This document shows positions 9,368 to 17,933 of a stretch of DNA of 64,000 nucleotides, piece by piece. Source of the stretch: Rhizomicrobium palustre (GTDB lineage: Bacteria > Pseudomonadota > Alphaproteobacteria > Micropepsales > Micropepsaceae); assembly GCF_011761565.1 (NCBI RefSeq), contig NZ_JAASRM010000001.1, forward strand, positions 3,596,139 through 3,660,138, given 5' to 3'. Below the pieces are notes generated by a model. The model did not search any database. It was not told where the DNA came from and saw only the letters and a program-made list of their open reading frames with translations. Numbering within the stretch: position 1 is the stretch's first letter; each line of letters opens with the position of its first letter. The translations under genes and the position numbers were made by a program.

Positions 9368-9964
9368 ATGACCATTCAGCTTCCCGAACTGCCTTACGCC
9401 AAAGACGCGCTTGCTCCACACATTAGCGCCCAGACGCTCGAGTTCCATCACGACAAGCATCACGCGGCCTATGTGACGAACGCCAACAAGATCATTGCTG
9501 GCACGCCGCTGGAAAGTGCCTCGCTGGAAGAGATCGTTCAGGCCGCCGCGGCTGATGCCTCCAAGAAGGCGCTGTTCAACAACGCCGGTCAGGTGTGGAA
9601 CCATAATTTCCTGTGGAATTCGATGACGCCCAATGGCGGCGGAGCCCCGACCGGCGATATCGCCGATCTCATCAAGTCCGATTTCGGTTCCTATGAAACC
9701 TTCGTCGAAACCTTCCAGACCACGGCTGTTGGTCAGTTCGGCAGCGGCTGGGCTTGGCTGGTGCTGGATGGCGGCAAGCTGAAGATCGAGGGCACGGCCA
9801 ACGCCGATACGCCGCTGGTGCATGGCAAGAAGCCGCTTCTGACCGCGGACGTCTGGGAGCATGCCTATTATCTAGATTACCAGAACCGCCGCCCGGATTA
9901 CGTCAAGACCTTCCTGGCGCATCTGGTGAACTGGAACTTCGCCAACGCAAATCTCAAGAAATAG
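9368..9964 (+). CDS. sodB: Superoxide dismutase, iron type
   Basis: A 198-residue Fe/Mn superoxide dismutase that converts superoxide to oxygen and hydrogen peroxide in the cytosol. Metal ligands are visible: His in LEFHHDKHH near residue 27, His in WNHNF near residue 76, and Asp and His in DVWEHAYY near residue 160. Gln in GQVWNH, just before the second ligand, is the position that marks iron-type enzymes. The ATG has GGAG upstream. It is monocistronic, with its own promoter-like sequence at 9257-9285. Confidence 0.96.
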   Translation: MTIQLPELPYAKDALAPHISAQTLEFHHDKHHAAYVTNANKIIAGTPLESASLEEIVQAAAADASKKALFNNAGQVWNHNFLWNSMTPNGGGAPTGDIADLIKSDFGSYETFVETFQTTAVGQFGSGWAWLVLDGGKLKIEGTANADTPLVHGKKPLLTADVWEHAYYLDYQNRRPDYVKTFLAHLVNWNFANANLKK

Positions 9965-9995
9965 GCCGGGACTTTGCGACCGGGCTGTAGGGCGA

Positions 9996-10799
9996 TTACG
10001 CCTTGGTATAATACAGCCCGGTTGCCACCGCCCAACCGCGCTCGATCGCGGTGTGCAGAGTGACTATCATTTCCAGCTCTTTTTCGAAGGCGCGCAGGCG
10101 CTGACCCTTCCAAGGTTCCGAAAGCTTGCGCACATTGGCAAGCATGTTGAGCGAGTTGTGCAGGCCGCGCAGGAGCGAGACGCGCACATCGTCGGTCAGA
10201 TCAATTTCCGAATAGAACTTCAGGCCAGCCTTCTCTAGCCAGTCTTTGTATTCGGCGGGCTTGTGCTTCCAGAGCGGCATGGTCCTTCCGCTCGGCGCGC
10301 ACATGATATCCGCCAGAAACACTTGCCCGTCCTTTTTCACGGCGGGGGCGGCTTCCTCGATCAACTGCGCCACGGTTCCGGGCATGAGTGACGGCGAGAG
10401 GATGGCCAGATGTGTCATTTTTTTCCCGGCCAGAAGGTTCTTGCCGGGCGCCCAGGTCGCGAGCTTGACCTTGTCTTTGGGCCGCTTCTCCATCTTGGAG
10501 ATGGTGGGCTCCGCCTCGAAGGCGTCGATCCAGATGCCGCCCTCGCGCGAGAAGGTGAAGAGGCGGCTGCCAAGATGATAGGTGAGGCAGCCGAAATTAC
10601 CGCCTTGGGTCGGCACAATGGTGCCAATCGCGCGAGAGGCGAAAATACCATCGACAGGGGTGAGATTGGCGAGGCCCCACATATCCTGGGCCACGGCGAG
10701 CCAGGATTCAAACGGACCTTCATCAGCCGTCAGTTCAACCTTGCTGTTCGGATCCTTCTGCCCCAGCAGAACGATCTTTGGCTTCCCCACCGCGCTCAT
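9996..10799 (-). CDS. SAM-dependent methyltransferase-like protein
   Basis: About 267 residues. The central part resembles the C-terminal half of a class I methyltransferase fold: a helix followed by KKDGQVFLADIMCAPSG, then a region on a DLTDDV strand. The usual GxGxG SAM-binding motif is not clearly seen, so catalytic activity is uncertain. The N-terminal 130 residues are unfamiliar. I chose the ATG at 10799 because GGGAG lies seven bases upstream; two earlier in-frame starts are at 10805 and 10826. It converges on sodB, ending 31 bp from it. Confidence 0.6.
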   Translation of the reverse strand: MSAVGKPKIVLLGQKDPNSKVELTADEGPFESWLAVAQDMWGLANLTPVDGIFASRAIGTIVPTQGGNFGCLTYHLGSRLFTFSREGGIWIDAFEAEPTISKMEKRPKDKVKLATWAPGKNLLAGKKMTHLAILSPSLMPGTVAQLIEEAAPAVKKDGQVFLADIMCAPSGRTMPLWKHKPAEYKDWLEKAGLKFYSEIDLTDDVRVSLLRGLHNSLNMLANVRKLSEPWKGQRLRAFEKELEMIVTLHTAIERGWAVATGLYYTKA

Positions 10800-10953
10800 G
10801 GGCATTCTCCCTCGTAGCGCGATCATCGGCGATCCGCGTTAACGCGATGTAAATCTCGATGCTTGCGATTTTTGGTTTACGCCCCTTAACCATGGCTGGA
10901 ATTCGCTTACGGCTGTCATCTTAGCGGGGGAGCTAACATTCTTCTGCGCAGGC

Positions 10954-10978
10954 GGAACGGGGTGTTTCAGGACGCGTT
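10954..10978 (+). promoter_or_regulatory. EcfG-type general stress promoter upstream of the DUF892 gene
   Basis: GGAAC at 10954-10958, 16-base spacer, CGTT at 10975-10978. This matches the known alphaproteobacterial sigma-EcfG consensus of GGAAC and CGTT with 16-17 bases between. The start codon is 36 bp downstream. Confidence 0.65.
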
Positions 10979-11013
10979 GAGGCCTCGTCACAGCACCCAG
11001 GAACGGAGTCGCC

Positions 11014-11607
11014 ATGCCCAGCCCGAAATCGGCCGAAGACGTCCTCGCGACGGAACTGAAAGAAATCTACAGCGCGGAAAAGCAACTGGCACGGGCACTG
11101 CCGCGCCTTGCCAAAAAAATCTCCAACGTGCGGCTCAAGGAATGCCTCGATATGCGTGTCGAGCAAGGCGCACGTCTGATGGAGGAGATCGACGAAGCGC
11201 TGGAGGAATTTGAAACTTCCAAATCCAAGCCCAAGAATGTGGCGGCTGAGGGGCTTATCAAGGACGCCGAGGAACACGCCACGGAGATCGAGGAAGAGCG
11301 CTTCCTGGAACCCGTTCTGGCAGCCTCGGTGCAGAAGCTGGAACATTACTGCATCGCCGCCTGGGGTACCGCCAAATCCCTCGCCGAACTGCTCGGCAAA
11401 GACCAGATCGTCGAGACGATGGAACGGACCTTGGACGAGGGCCGGGAGATGGATGAAAACATTACCCAGCTCGTGGAAGAGGAACTCAACCCAGCCATGC
11501 AGGAGGACGGGGAAGAGGACGAAGAAGACGACGAAGACGACGAGAACGAGCCGGAAAGCATGGAGGAAGAGGAGGAAAAGCCTCGTCGCCACCGCACCGC
11601 GCGCTGA
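11014..11607 (+). CDS. DUF892 (YciE/YciF-type) ferritin-like protein with long acidic tail
   Basis: A 197-residue protein. Residues 1-155 form the four-helix ferritin-like DUF892 domain: VLATELKEIYSAEKQL at the start, and Glu/His pairs in ERFLEPVLAASVQKLEHYCIAAWGT. Family members are stress-induced and may bind a di-metal centre. The last 40 residues are almost all Glu and Asp followed by a short basic end, which I do not know as a standard part of the family. It is preceded by an EcfG-like promoter and followed by a strong terminator, so it is probably a single-gene stress unit. Confidence 0.9.
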   Translation: MPSPKSAEDVLATELKEIYSAEKQLARALPRLAKKISNVRLKECLDMRVEQGARLMEEIDEALEEFETSKSKPKNVAAEGLIKDAEEHATEIEEERFLEPVLAASVQKLEHYCIAAWGTAKSLAELLGKDQIVETMERTLDEGREMDENITQLVEEELNPAMQEDGEEDEEDDEDDENEPESMEEEEEKPRRHRTAR

Positions 11608-11922
11608 GCATCGTCGGTGTGAATTTTTCGGCAAGGCGCTGGGTCCCCGGCGCCTTGCAGTTTTAGAAAATGTAACTTCTCGCGCCACTTTCCCCTGATG
11701 CTTTTTCCGGCGAGCCGCTTCATACTCTCTCAGTCCATCCGTTTTGACCTTCCTGTTTGGGGGGAGGGGAAGGCGGGAGAACCGCGCGTTTGCTGAGCTT
11801 TGCTCATGCCCCGCTGACGACTCTAAGGCCGCTCCAAACGGCCGACGGATGGGAATTTGCCAAAATCTGTTCTGCCGAAACGGTGCATGCGCGCCGTCGG
11901 CTGTGCTTTTGAGGAGTAGGCA
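11608..11922. other. Intergenic region, terminator then no gene seen
   Basis: Holds the terminator at 11631-11664. The remaining stretch up to the gene at 11923 has no supported coding frame and no clear promoter. Confidence 0.5.
11631..11664 (+). terminator. Rho-independent terminator of the DUF892 gene
   Basis: Perfect 9-bp stem, GCAAGGCGC (11631-11639) with GCGCCTTGC (11650-11658), followed by a short AGTTTT tract. Confidence 0.7.
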
Positions 11923-12768
11923 ATGGCTGGCAAAAACCGACCCATGTGGATTGTTGTGATGGATGGTAACGCCGCGCGATTTTTCGCCTTGCGCCGCGGC
12001 GAGGAGGGGCAAGTCTTCGATGTGGCAGCGGAGACTATTGAGGCCCGGCGTATCGCCAAGAGTGAAAAGCCCGGCCGCGGCTTTTCATTTTCTGGCCGTG
12101 ATGAACGCGGCGAGAAGTTTGATACCACGCAGCTCGCCCGAGATGTTTGCAGCTTTTTGGACTCCGCCTTTGCGGGAAAGCACTTTGAGGAGCTGGGCTT
12201 GGTCGCGCCGGCGCGGGTGCTTGCCGAGCTGCGCGAGCAATTGACGCCGCGTCTCAAGGTGACTGTGGTGCAGCAGCTTTCAAAAAACCTCTCCAAACTT
12301 TCCACTGAGCAATTATGGGAAAAACTCTCACCGGTGCTGCGCAAGGCAGCGAAACCGGTGAATGGCGCCTCTACCACCCAACTGGTGGAGCAGGCCGCGA
12401 TTCCGCTGTCGGTGGTATTCCGCAATATGGCGCCTTCGCAAAGCGCGGAAGCCGAGGCAATGAAACATGCCACCAAGCTCAGCAAAAAAGGCGGGCGTAT
12501 CCTCAATTGCCGGGTCACAGTGGAAGCGCCCAAGCATGAGCATCGCAAGGTCAAGGAATTCCGTGTGGCCGTGGCCATGAAGCTGCCGGGACGCGAGATT
12601 GCCACCAAATCAGGCGAGGGCGAGTCGCATACCGATCTTTCCTCGGCAATGCGGGCGGCGTTCGCCTCCATCCTGCGCCAGATGGAAGGGCATATGCAGC
12701 GGATGAAGCGGGAGGTGCTGCGCACCCGCCGTAAAGCCTCACCACGGCTAAGCGTGCTCCAGGCTTAG
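11923..12768 (+). CDS. Host-attachment/baeRF-like domain fused to an HPF/RaiA-like domain
   Basis: A 281-residue two-domain protein. Residues 8-150 match the family once called 'required for attachment to host cells', now regarded as a bacterial release-factor-1-like (baeRF) fold: WIVVMDGNAARFF at the start, FSFSGRDERG, LVAPARVLAELR and a KNLSKLSTEQLWEKL helix. Residues 185-260 resemble the ribosome hibernation (HPF/RaiA) beta-alpha fold: RILNCRVTVEAPKHEHRK, FRVAVAMKLPGREI and a final helix DLSSAMRAAFASILRQME. The pairing suggests a protein acting on stalled or resting ribosomes; this is inference. The stop overlaps the stop of the convergent DUF2842 gene. Confidence 0.75.
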   Translation: MAGKNRPMWIVVMDGNAARFFALRRGEEGQVFDVAAETIEARRIAKSEKPGRGFSFSGRDERGEKFDTTQLARDVCSFLDSAFAGKHFEELGLVAPARVLAELREQLTPRLKVTVVQQLSKNLSKLSTEQLWEKLSPVLRKAAKPVNGASTTQLVEQAAIPLSVVFRNMAPSQSAEAEAMKHATKLSKKGGRILNCRVTVEAPKHEHRKVKEFRVAVAMKLPGREIATKSGEGESHTDLSSAMRAAFASILRQMEGHMQRMKREVLRTRRKASPRLSVLQA

Positions 12769-12986
12769 GGCCGTTCTCTTGGGGCGGGTTCGCGATGCAT
12801 CCAGGGCAGGGCTAGACCGACCGGTACGATCCAAAGCGTTCCCGCCACAAGGTAATAGAGGAAGGTCAGAATCGCACCTGCGCGCGGCAGGATATGCGCG
12901 CCAATCGCCATCGCGATCAGGCTATAAAGGACGAGCCAGGCCAAGAGGCCTATGGTTCCGATGAGTTTTTTCCAATGCGGGGTCAT
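12765..12986 (-). CDS. DUF2842 family small membrane protein
   Basis: About 73 residues from the ATG at 12986. WKKLIGTIGLLAWLVLYSLIAMAIG and a second hydrophobic hairpin around LTFLYYLVAGTLWIVPV fit the alphaproteobacterial DUF2842 family, which has two membrane segments and no known function. An in-frame start at 13019 would add 11 residues. It is divergent from ctaA and ends in a four-base overlap with the gene at 11923. Confidence 0.8.
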   Translation of the reverse strand: MTPHWKKLIGTIGLLAWLVLYSLIAMAIGAHILPRAGAILTFLYYLVAGTLWIVPVGLALPWMHREPAPRERP

Positions 12987-13027
12987 GGCCTGGACGGTGC
13001 CGCGCGCTTCGCTTATCACTCAAGGCC

Positions 13028-14080
13028 ATGGGGATAATGGCGTCAACGCAATTTCTGGAGCACCCTGGCCGCAAGGCGGTCGGGCTGTGGCTCTTCGGTC
13101 TGGCTGCTTTGATCGTGGCCATGCTCGCGGTGGGCGGGCTTACCCGCCTGACGGGCTCTGGGCTCTCCATTACGGAGTGGAAGCCGATCATGGGCGCCAT
13201 CCCGCCGCTCAGCCATGATGCCTGGATGGATGCCTTCCATAAGTATCAGCAGATCCCACAATACCGTCTCAAGAATGCGGGTATGACGCTGGAAGGCTTC
13301 AAGGCCATTTTCTGGTGGGAATGGGGGCATCGTTTTCTCGGTCGCGCTATCGGCTTTGTCTTCCTGGTGCCTTTCGCCTGGTTCGCGGTGACCGGTGCGA
13401 TCAAGAAGACCGATTGGCCCCGCATGCTGACGCTCTTTGTGCTGGGCGGGCTGCAAGGCTTTGTCGGCTGGTGGATGGTGATGAGCGGGCTTGAAACCCG
13501 CACCTCGGTTTCGCAATACCGCCTCGCCATTCATCTCGGCATGGCGGTGATCCTGCTGGGCGCCATTCTCTGGGTCGCGCTTGAATATTTGCGCGGGCGC
13601 CCGCAAGGCAAGGCGACGAAACCCGCATGGCTGGGCATGGGATTTGCCGCACTGGTTTTCGTGCAGATGCTGCTGGGGGCGCTGGTGGCGGGGCTGCATG
13701 CCGGGCTGGAATACAATACCTGGCCGTCGATGAACGGTAACTTCCTGCCGGAACATCCGTTCACAGACGGTTTTCTCAGCATCTTCGAGAATCCAGGCCT
13801 CGCCCAATTCGACCATCGCATGATGGCGTATGGCGTGGCGGCGGCGGCCTGGCTCTTCTGGAGCTGGCTGAGGACCCGCAGCAAGGCGCCGCTTTCGCTC
13901 ATGGCTAGGCGCGCCTCCACGGCTGTGCTGATCGTGACGGCGCTGCAGATATTACTTGGGATCGAGACCTTGCTGTATCAAGCCCCTGTCGGCCTGGCGG
14001 CTTTGCATCAGGTGCTCGCGGCATTGCTCTTTTCAACGGCTATTTGGCAGGCATTCGAACTGCGCAAACAGGGGGAGTAA
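13028..14080 (+). CDS. ctaA: Heme A synthase
   Basis: A 350-residue COX15/CtaA protein with eight hydrophobic segments. It oxidises heme O to heme A in the inner membrane for aa3-type cytochrome oxidases. Seen: GGLTRLTGSGLSITEWKP near residue 40, a conserved His in WWEWGHRFLGR near residue 100, HLGMA, LVAGLHAGLEYNTWPSM, FDHRMMAY and LHQVLAA near the end, which supply the heme-ligand histidines. The start could be 13028 or 13037. It implies an aa3 oxidase elsewhere in the genome. A secreted-protein gene begins one base after its stop. Confidence 0.95.
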   Translation: MGIMASTQFLEHPGRKAVGLWLFGLAALIVAMLAVGGLTRLTGSGLSITEWKPIMGAIPPLSHDAWMDAFHKYQQIPQYRLKNAGMTLEGFKAIFWWEWGHRFLGRAIGFVFLVPFAWFAVTGAIKKTDWPRMLTLFVLGGLQGFVGWWMVMSGLETRTSVSQYRLAIHLGMAVILLGAILWVALEYLRGRPQGKATKPAWLGMGFAALVFVQMLLGALVAGLHAGLEYNTWPSMNGNFLPEHPFTDGFLSIFENPGLAQFDHRMMAYGVAAAAWLFWSWLRTRSKAPLSLMARRASTAVLIVTALQILLGIETLLYQAPVGLAALHQVLAALLFSTAIWQAFELRKQGE

Positions 14081-14081
14081 C

Positions 14082-14594
14082 ATGAAAGCTTGGATTTTCG
14101 TTGCTGCGGCATTGAGCTGTTCGGCGGCCATGGCGGACCCGCTCGCCAAAGCCCATGAGGGCCAACTGCAATGCTATCATCCCAATACGCTCACCAAGAC
14201 CTGCGCGGTGCTGTCAGGATACAGCTTTCAGGGCAAGGTGATTAGCAACAAAGCCGACGTGCTGATGGGCGTCAAACCGCTTCTGATCATGACCACCAAC
14301 TCGCCGGTGACCATTTCTGGAGAAGCGGTGTGCGGCAAAAGCCGTGAAGCGGATATCCAGTCGGCGAGCTTCACCGCTGATGGAGCGAAAGTGCCGGAAA
14401 ATCAGGCCGCCGCTATTCGCGCCCAATTGCTTGAGAACATGAAGCCGATGTTCGGCAAGGAAATCTGCACCACCTATGTGCCGAGCAACAATGCGCTCTC
14501 GGCAACGGTGACGATCGACGGAAAGCCCCGTCCCGACCTCACCCAAATCGTGATCTGGGTGAAGCCAGGCGAAGGCTATAAGATCGGCCAGTAA
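14082..14594 (+). CDS. Exported protein of unknown function
   Basis: A 170-residue protein with a clear signal peptide, cleaved near AMA-DPLAK. The mature part has four or more cysteines (QCYHP, KTCAV, EAVCGK, KEICTT), which suggests disulfides in the periplasm. No family recognised. The ATG at 14082 has GGGGGAG upstream inside the end of ctaA, so it is probably co-transcribed with ctaA. Confidence 0.75.
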   Translation: MKAWIFVAAALSCSAAMADPLAKAHEGQLQCYHPNTLTKTCAVLSGYSFQGKVISNKADVLMGVKPLLIMTTNSPVTISGEAVCGKSREADIQSASFTADGAKVPENQAAAIRAQLLENMKPMFGKEICTTYVPSNNALSATVTIDGKPRPDLTQIVIWVKPGEGYKIGQ

Positions 14595-14609
14595 TTAGGC
14601 CGCCAGCAA

Positions 14610-15881
14610 TTACGCGGTCAGGGCCTGATCGAGATCGGCGATGATGTCTTCGACATTCTCGATGCCGATGGAGAGACGCACCACGTCATCACCCGCGCCA
14701 GCACGGGCACGTTCTTCGCTCGAAAGCTGGCGATGGGTGGTGGAGGCCGGGTGAATGATCAGGCTGCGGGTGTCGCCGATGTTCGCCAGATGGCTGAAGA
14801 GGCGCACTTTGTTGACGAGGCCGAGACCCGCCTCATAGCCGCCCTTGACGCCGAAGGTGAAGACCGCGCCCGCGCCTTTGGGGCAATATTTCTGATGCAG
14901 CGCGTAGGAGGAATTGTCCTCCAGCCCGGCGTAATTGACCCATTCGATGCGCGGATCGGCTTTCAGCCAGCGCGCCACGGCGAGCGCGTTATCGCAATGG
15001 CGCTGCATGCGCAGACCAAGGGTTTCGACGCCTTGCAGGATGTTGAAGGCGTTGGTCGGCGACAGCGCAGGACCAAGATCGCGCAGCGCCAGCACGCGGC
15101 AGGCGATGGCATAGGCCATGTCGCCAAAGGTCTCCCAAAGGCGCATGCCGTGATAGGATGGGCAGGGCTCTGACAGGGTGGGGAATTTATCCGAACCCCA
15201 ATCGAACTTGCCGCTATCGACGATCACGCCCGCCATGGAGGTGCCGTGCCCGCCGAGGAATTTGGTGGCGGAATGCACCACCACATCCGCACCCCATTCG
15301 ATAGGGCGGATTAGGTACGGCGAGGCCAGCGTATTGTCGACCACCAGCGGCACGCCGAATTCATGGGCGATCTTGGCGATGGCTTCGATATCGCAAATGA
15401 TGCCGCCCGGATTGGCGAGGCTTTCGATATAGACCGCGCGGGTGTTCTCATCGATCTGTTCACGGAAGGTCTCGGGCTTGGTGCCGTCGGCCCATTTCAC
15501 GTGCCAATCGAATTTGGCGAAGGACTGGCTGAACTGGTTGATCGAACCGCCGTAAAGCTGGCGCGCCGAAACGATGTTCTTGCCCGGCGCCATCAGCGTG
15601 TGCAGCGCGATGAGCTGGGCGGCATGACCGGAGGCGACCGCAAGGCCCGCACGGCCGCCTTCCAGCGCTGCGACACGCTCTTCCAGCACCGCATTAGTGG
15701 GGTTCATGATGCGAGAATAGATGTTGCCGAAAACCTGAAGATTGAACAGGGCTGCGGCATGATCGGAATCTTCAAAAACGTAGGCCGTCGTCTGATAGAT
15801 CGGGGTTGCGCGCGCGCCGGTCGCCGGATCGGGCTGAGCGCCTGCGTGAACGCTTAAGGTGTCGAAACCGAATTCCGCCAT
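14610..15881 (-). CDS. metY: O-acetylhomoserine sulfhydrylase (aminocarboxypropyltransferase)
   Basis: A 423-residue Cys/Met-metabolism PLP enzyme that makes homocysteine from O-acetylhomoserine and sulfide. Seen: FDTLSVHAGAQPDP at the N-terminus, IYSRIMNPT, SGHAAQ, VDNTLASPYLIRPIEWGADVVVHSATKFLGGHG with the PLP lysine near residue 205, and a C-terminal IGDTRSLIIHPASTTH. The ATG at 15881 has AGGAG six bases upstream; 15902 is an alternative. Just upstream is an unusual leader with alternative hairpins at 15918-15951. The homoserine supply gene hom is elsewhere in this window. Confidence 0.93.
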   Translation of the reverse strand: MAEFGFDTLSVHAGAQPDPATGARATPIYQTTAYVFEDSDHAAALFNLQVFGNIYSRIMNPTNAVLEERVAALEGGRAGLAVASGHAAQLIALHTLMAPGKNIVSARQLYGGSINQFSQSFAKFDWHVKWADGTKPETFREQIDENTRAVYIESLANPGGIICDIEAIAKIAHEFGVPLVVDNTLASPYLIRPIEWGADVVVHSATKFLGGHGTSMAGVIVDSGKFDWGSDKFPTLSEPCPSYHGMRLWETFGDMAYAIACRVLALRDLGPALSPTNAFNILQGVETLGLRMQRHCDNALAVARWLKADPRIEWVNYAGLEDNSSYALHQKYCPKGAGAVFTFGVKGGYEAGLGLVNKVRLFSHLANIGDTRSLIIHPASTTHRQLSSEERARAGAGDDVVRLSIGIENVEDIIADLDQALTA

Positions 15882-15917
15882 ATGCCGCTCCTGGTAGCTC
15901 ATTGGGTGGGTCTTAAG

Positions 15918-15951
15918 GCAAAAACCCCGATGGGGTGATTTTGGTTTTTGC
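15918..15951 (-). promoter_or_regulatory. Mutually exclusive hairpins in the metY leader
   Basis: Read on the minus strand, GCAAAAACC (15951-15943) can pair with GGTTTTTGC (15926-15918), a perfect 9-bp stem. Inside it, CCCC-ATC-GGGG followed by TTTTT forms a short terminator-like hairpin whose T-run is part of the outer stem. The two cannot form together. It could be an attenuator for metY or merely the terminator of the upstream gene. Confidence 0.4.
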
Positions 15952-16040
15952 GAGTCGCGGTTTTTTACTCCCCGCCACCCTCTGCCGCTATGGGGGAGGG
16001 AGCGTTTTTCGTGCGGGGAATTCTCCAGAAAAAGGGGTGT

Positions 16041-16583
16041 TCAATCGGCCTTTTTCAAGCTGGGGCGATCTTCGCGCATCAAGCTGCCACCCTTCTGGAA
16101 CAGCTTGGGCTTGCGATTGTCGATGACCTTGCGATTGATGCCCATCCAGCCGATTTCGCCGGAGAGGCGGCCATATTCGATCTTCGGGCAGCGATCCATG
16201 ATGACGGTGAGACCGGCATCCTCGGCCATCTTGGCGGCTTCCTCGCTGATCACGCCAAGCTGCATCCAGATCACCTTAATGCCGAGCCGGTCTTTTTCTT
16301 CCAGCGCTTCGGCGACGATCTTGGGGGCAAATTCGGCGCTGCGGAAAATATCCACGATCTCAATCGGGCCGGGCACGTCTTTCAACGACGCGTAGACTTC
16401 TTGATTGAGAATGGTCTTGCCAGCCAGGCCCGGATTCACGGGGCGCACGCGAAAGCCCTTATCGAGCAAATATTTCATCGCGAAATAGCTTGGGCGCATT
16501 TCGTTGCCGCTGGCCCCGATCATGGCGATGAACCGGTTGTTGCGCAGGATCGATTTGATGAGGTCGTCGGAATAGGTCGGCAT
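16041..16583 (-). CDS. CoA-binding protein (CoA_binding_2, YccU-like)
   Basis: A 180-residue Rossmann-like protein. FIAMIGASGNEMRPSYFAMKYLLDKGFRVRPVNP near residues 18-52 is the typical nucleotide/CoA-binding start, followed by IEIVDIFRSAEFAP, VIWMQLGV and a CPKIEYGRL segment near residue 132. The physiological role of this family is not settled. It sits upstream of metY in the same direction, 160 bp away. Confidence 0.88.
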   Translation of the reverse strand: MPTYSDDLIKSILRNNRFIAMIGASGNEMRPSYFAMKYLLDKGFRVRPVNPGLAGKTILNQEVYASLKDVPGPIEIVDIFRSAEFAPKIVAEALEEKDRLGIKVIWMQLGVISEEAAKMAEDAGLTVIMDRCPKIEYGRLSGEIGWMGINRKVIDNRKPKLFQKGGSLMREDRPSLKKAD

Positions 16584-16713
16584 AGCGGATTCCCAAGGGG
16601 GATGACGCCCCTATGTAGGCGATGCGGCGCTAAAGCCCAAGCCCTTAGAGGGTACTTGTCGCAGTCTTGGGCCATACCCATATGCGAAACGGCGGTTTAC
16701 GGGAGATTGTACA

Positions 16714-17373
16714 ATGCGGGTAGGAATAGTCGGTGCTGGTCATATCGGGCAATCCGTGGCACGGGTCGCCGTGAAAGCGGGGCATTCGGTTCTTCTCAGC
16801 AACTCGCGCGGGCCCGAGAGCATCTCTGTCGTGGCACTCGCCATCGGCGCGAAGGCCGGCACGGTGGAGGAGGCGGCAGCCTTTGGCGATATCGTGGTGC
16901 TGGCAATTCCGCTTCACGCCTATTCCAGTCTGGATGCGCGGCTCTTCGATGGCAAAATCGCGCTCGACACGGGTAATTATTATCCCAATCGCGATGGTGA
17001 AATTGGGGTGTTGGAGACCCAGGCGATCACCACCAGCCAGTATCTGGCGCGCTATCTGCCGGGCGCACAAATCGTGAAAGCTTTTAATGCGATCTTGGCG
17101 GCGCATATCTTGCGTGATGTTCAGCCCGCCGGATCTCCCGGGCGCCGCGCATTGCCGATTGCAGGCGATGATGCGGCCGCGAAAAGCACCGTATCCGAAT
17201 TTGTGGATTCGATCGGATTCGATGTTGTGGATCTTGGTCCGCTAAGTGAAAGCTGGAAGATCGAGCGGGCCCGTCCTGCCTATTGCATTCCGTTAGATAA
17301 GGTGCGGCTTGAAACGACGCTTGCCGCCACTGAGCGCGACAGCTTTGTTCCGGAAGGCTCCTGGCGCGGCTGA
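16714..17373 (+). CDS. NADPH-dependent F420 reductase-like oxidoreductase
   Basis: A 219-residue protein with an N-terminal Rossmann fold (VGIVGAGHIGQSVARVA, residues 3-20), LSNSRGPES just after the second strand, a strand DIVVLAIPLHAY, and LDTGNYYP. KAFNAILAAHI near residue 125 is typical of the F420-oxidoreductase-like family. Whether the organism has F420 is unknown; many bacterial members use other NAD(P) chemistry. Single gene. Confidence 0.82.
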   Translation: MRVGIVGAGHIGQSVARVAVKAGHSVLLSNSRGPESISVVALAIGAKAGTVEEAAAFGDIVVLAIPLHAYSSLDARLFDGKIALDTGNYYPNRDGEIGVLETQAITTSQYLARYLPGAQIVKAFNAILAAHILRDVQPAGSPGRRALPIAGDDAAAKSTVSEFVDSIGFDVVDLGPLSESWKIERARPAYCIPLDKVRLETTLAATERDSFVPEGSWRG

Positions 17374-17438
17374 CCTAAGACTTGCGTCGTCTCGAAATCA
17401 CTGTTGTAGTTTTGCGGGACTGGTGATTGGAGGGGCTG

Positions 17439-17933
17439 ATGAAGGCGGTATATTTCGCAGCAGTGCTGGCGTTTTTGGCGGGCGCCGCGCAGGCGGCGGA
17501 GATGCCTTTGGGCGAGGCTCTGACCAAAGCGATTGCGGACCAGGACGCCAAGCTGTTCGGGGCCTATAACGCCTGCGATACCGCCACTATGGCGCCGATG
17601 GTGGCTGAGGATCTCGAATTTTATCACGACCAATCGGGACTGGCGGTTGGCCGGGAGCCATTCATTGCGTCGATCAAGCAATATGTTTGCGGTAAAACGC
17701 GCCGTGATCTTATCGCCAGCACCCTCAAGGTCTATCCCTTGAAGAATTACGGTGCGATCGAGCTTGGCGAGCATGTCTTCTGCGATCCCAAGAAATTCGA
17801 GCGCTGCGATCCTGAGAATTCAGGCATCGGCAAGTTCTTCATGCTATGGCGCTGGGCGGATGGCAATTGGCAGCTCACGCGCGTAATCAGCTACGATCAC
17901 CTCAACGATTGGCAGCGCAAGCCAGCCAAATAG
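17439..17933 (+). CDS. Exported SnoaL/NTF2-like protein
   Basis: A 164-residue protein with a signal peptide ending near AQAA. The mature part has the cone-shaped NTF2-like pattern: an N-terminal helix, MAPMVAEDLEFYHDQSG, GREPFIASIKQY, and a final sheet FMLWRWADGNWQLTRVISYDH. This fold is used by ketosteroid-isomerase-like and DUF4440 proteins; no catalytic assignment is possible. The ATG at 17439 is preceded by GGAGG at five bases. Confidence 0.75.
   Translation: MKAVYFAAVLAFLAGAAQAAEMPLGEALTKAIADQDAKLFGAYNACDTATMAPMVAEDLEFYHDQSGLAVGREPFIASIKQYVCGKTRRDLIASTLKVYPLKNYGAIELGEHVFCDPKKFERCDPENSGIGKFFMLWRWADGNWQLTRVISYDHLNDWQRKPAK

Noticed and set aside
15882-16040. SAM-II or SAM/SAH riboswitch upstream of metY
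   Set aside because: I looked for the known conserved core sequences on the minus strand and did not find them; only the alternative hairpins were retained.
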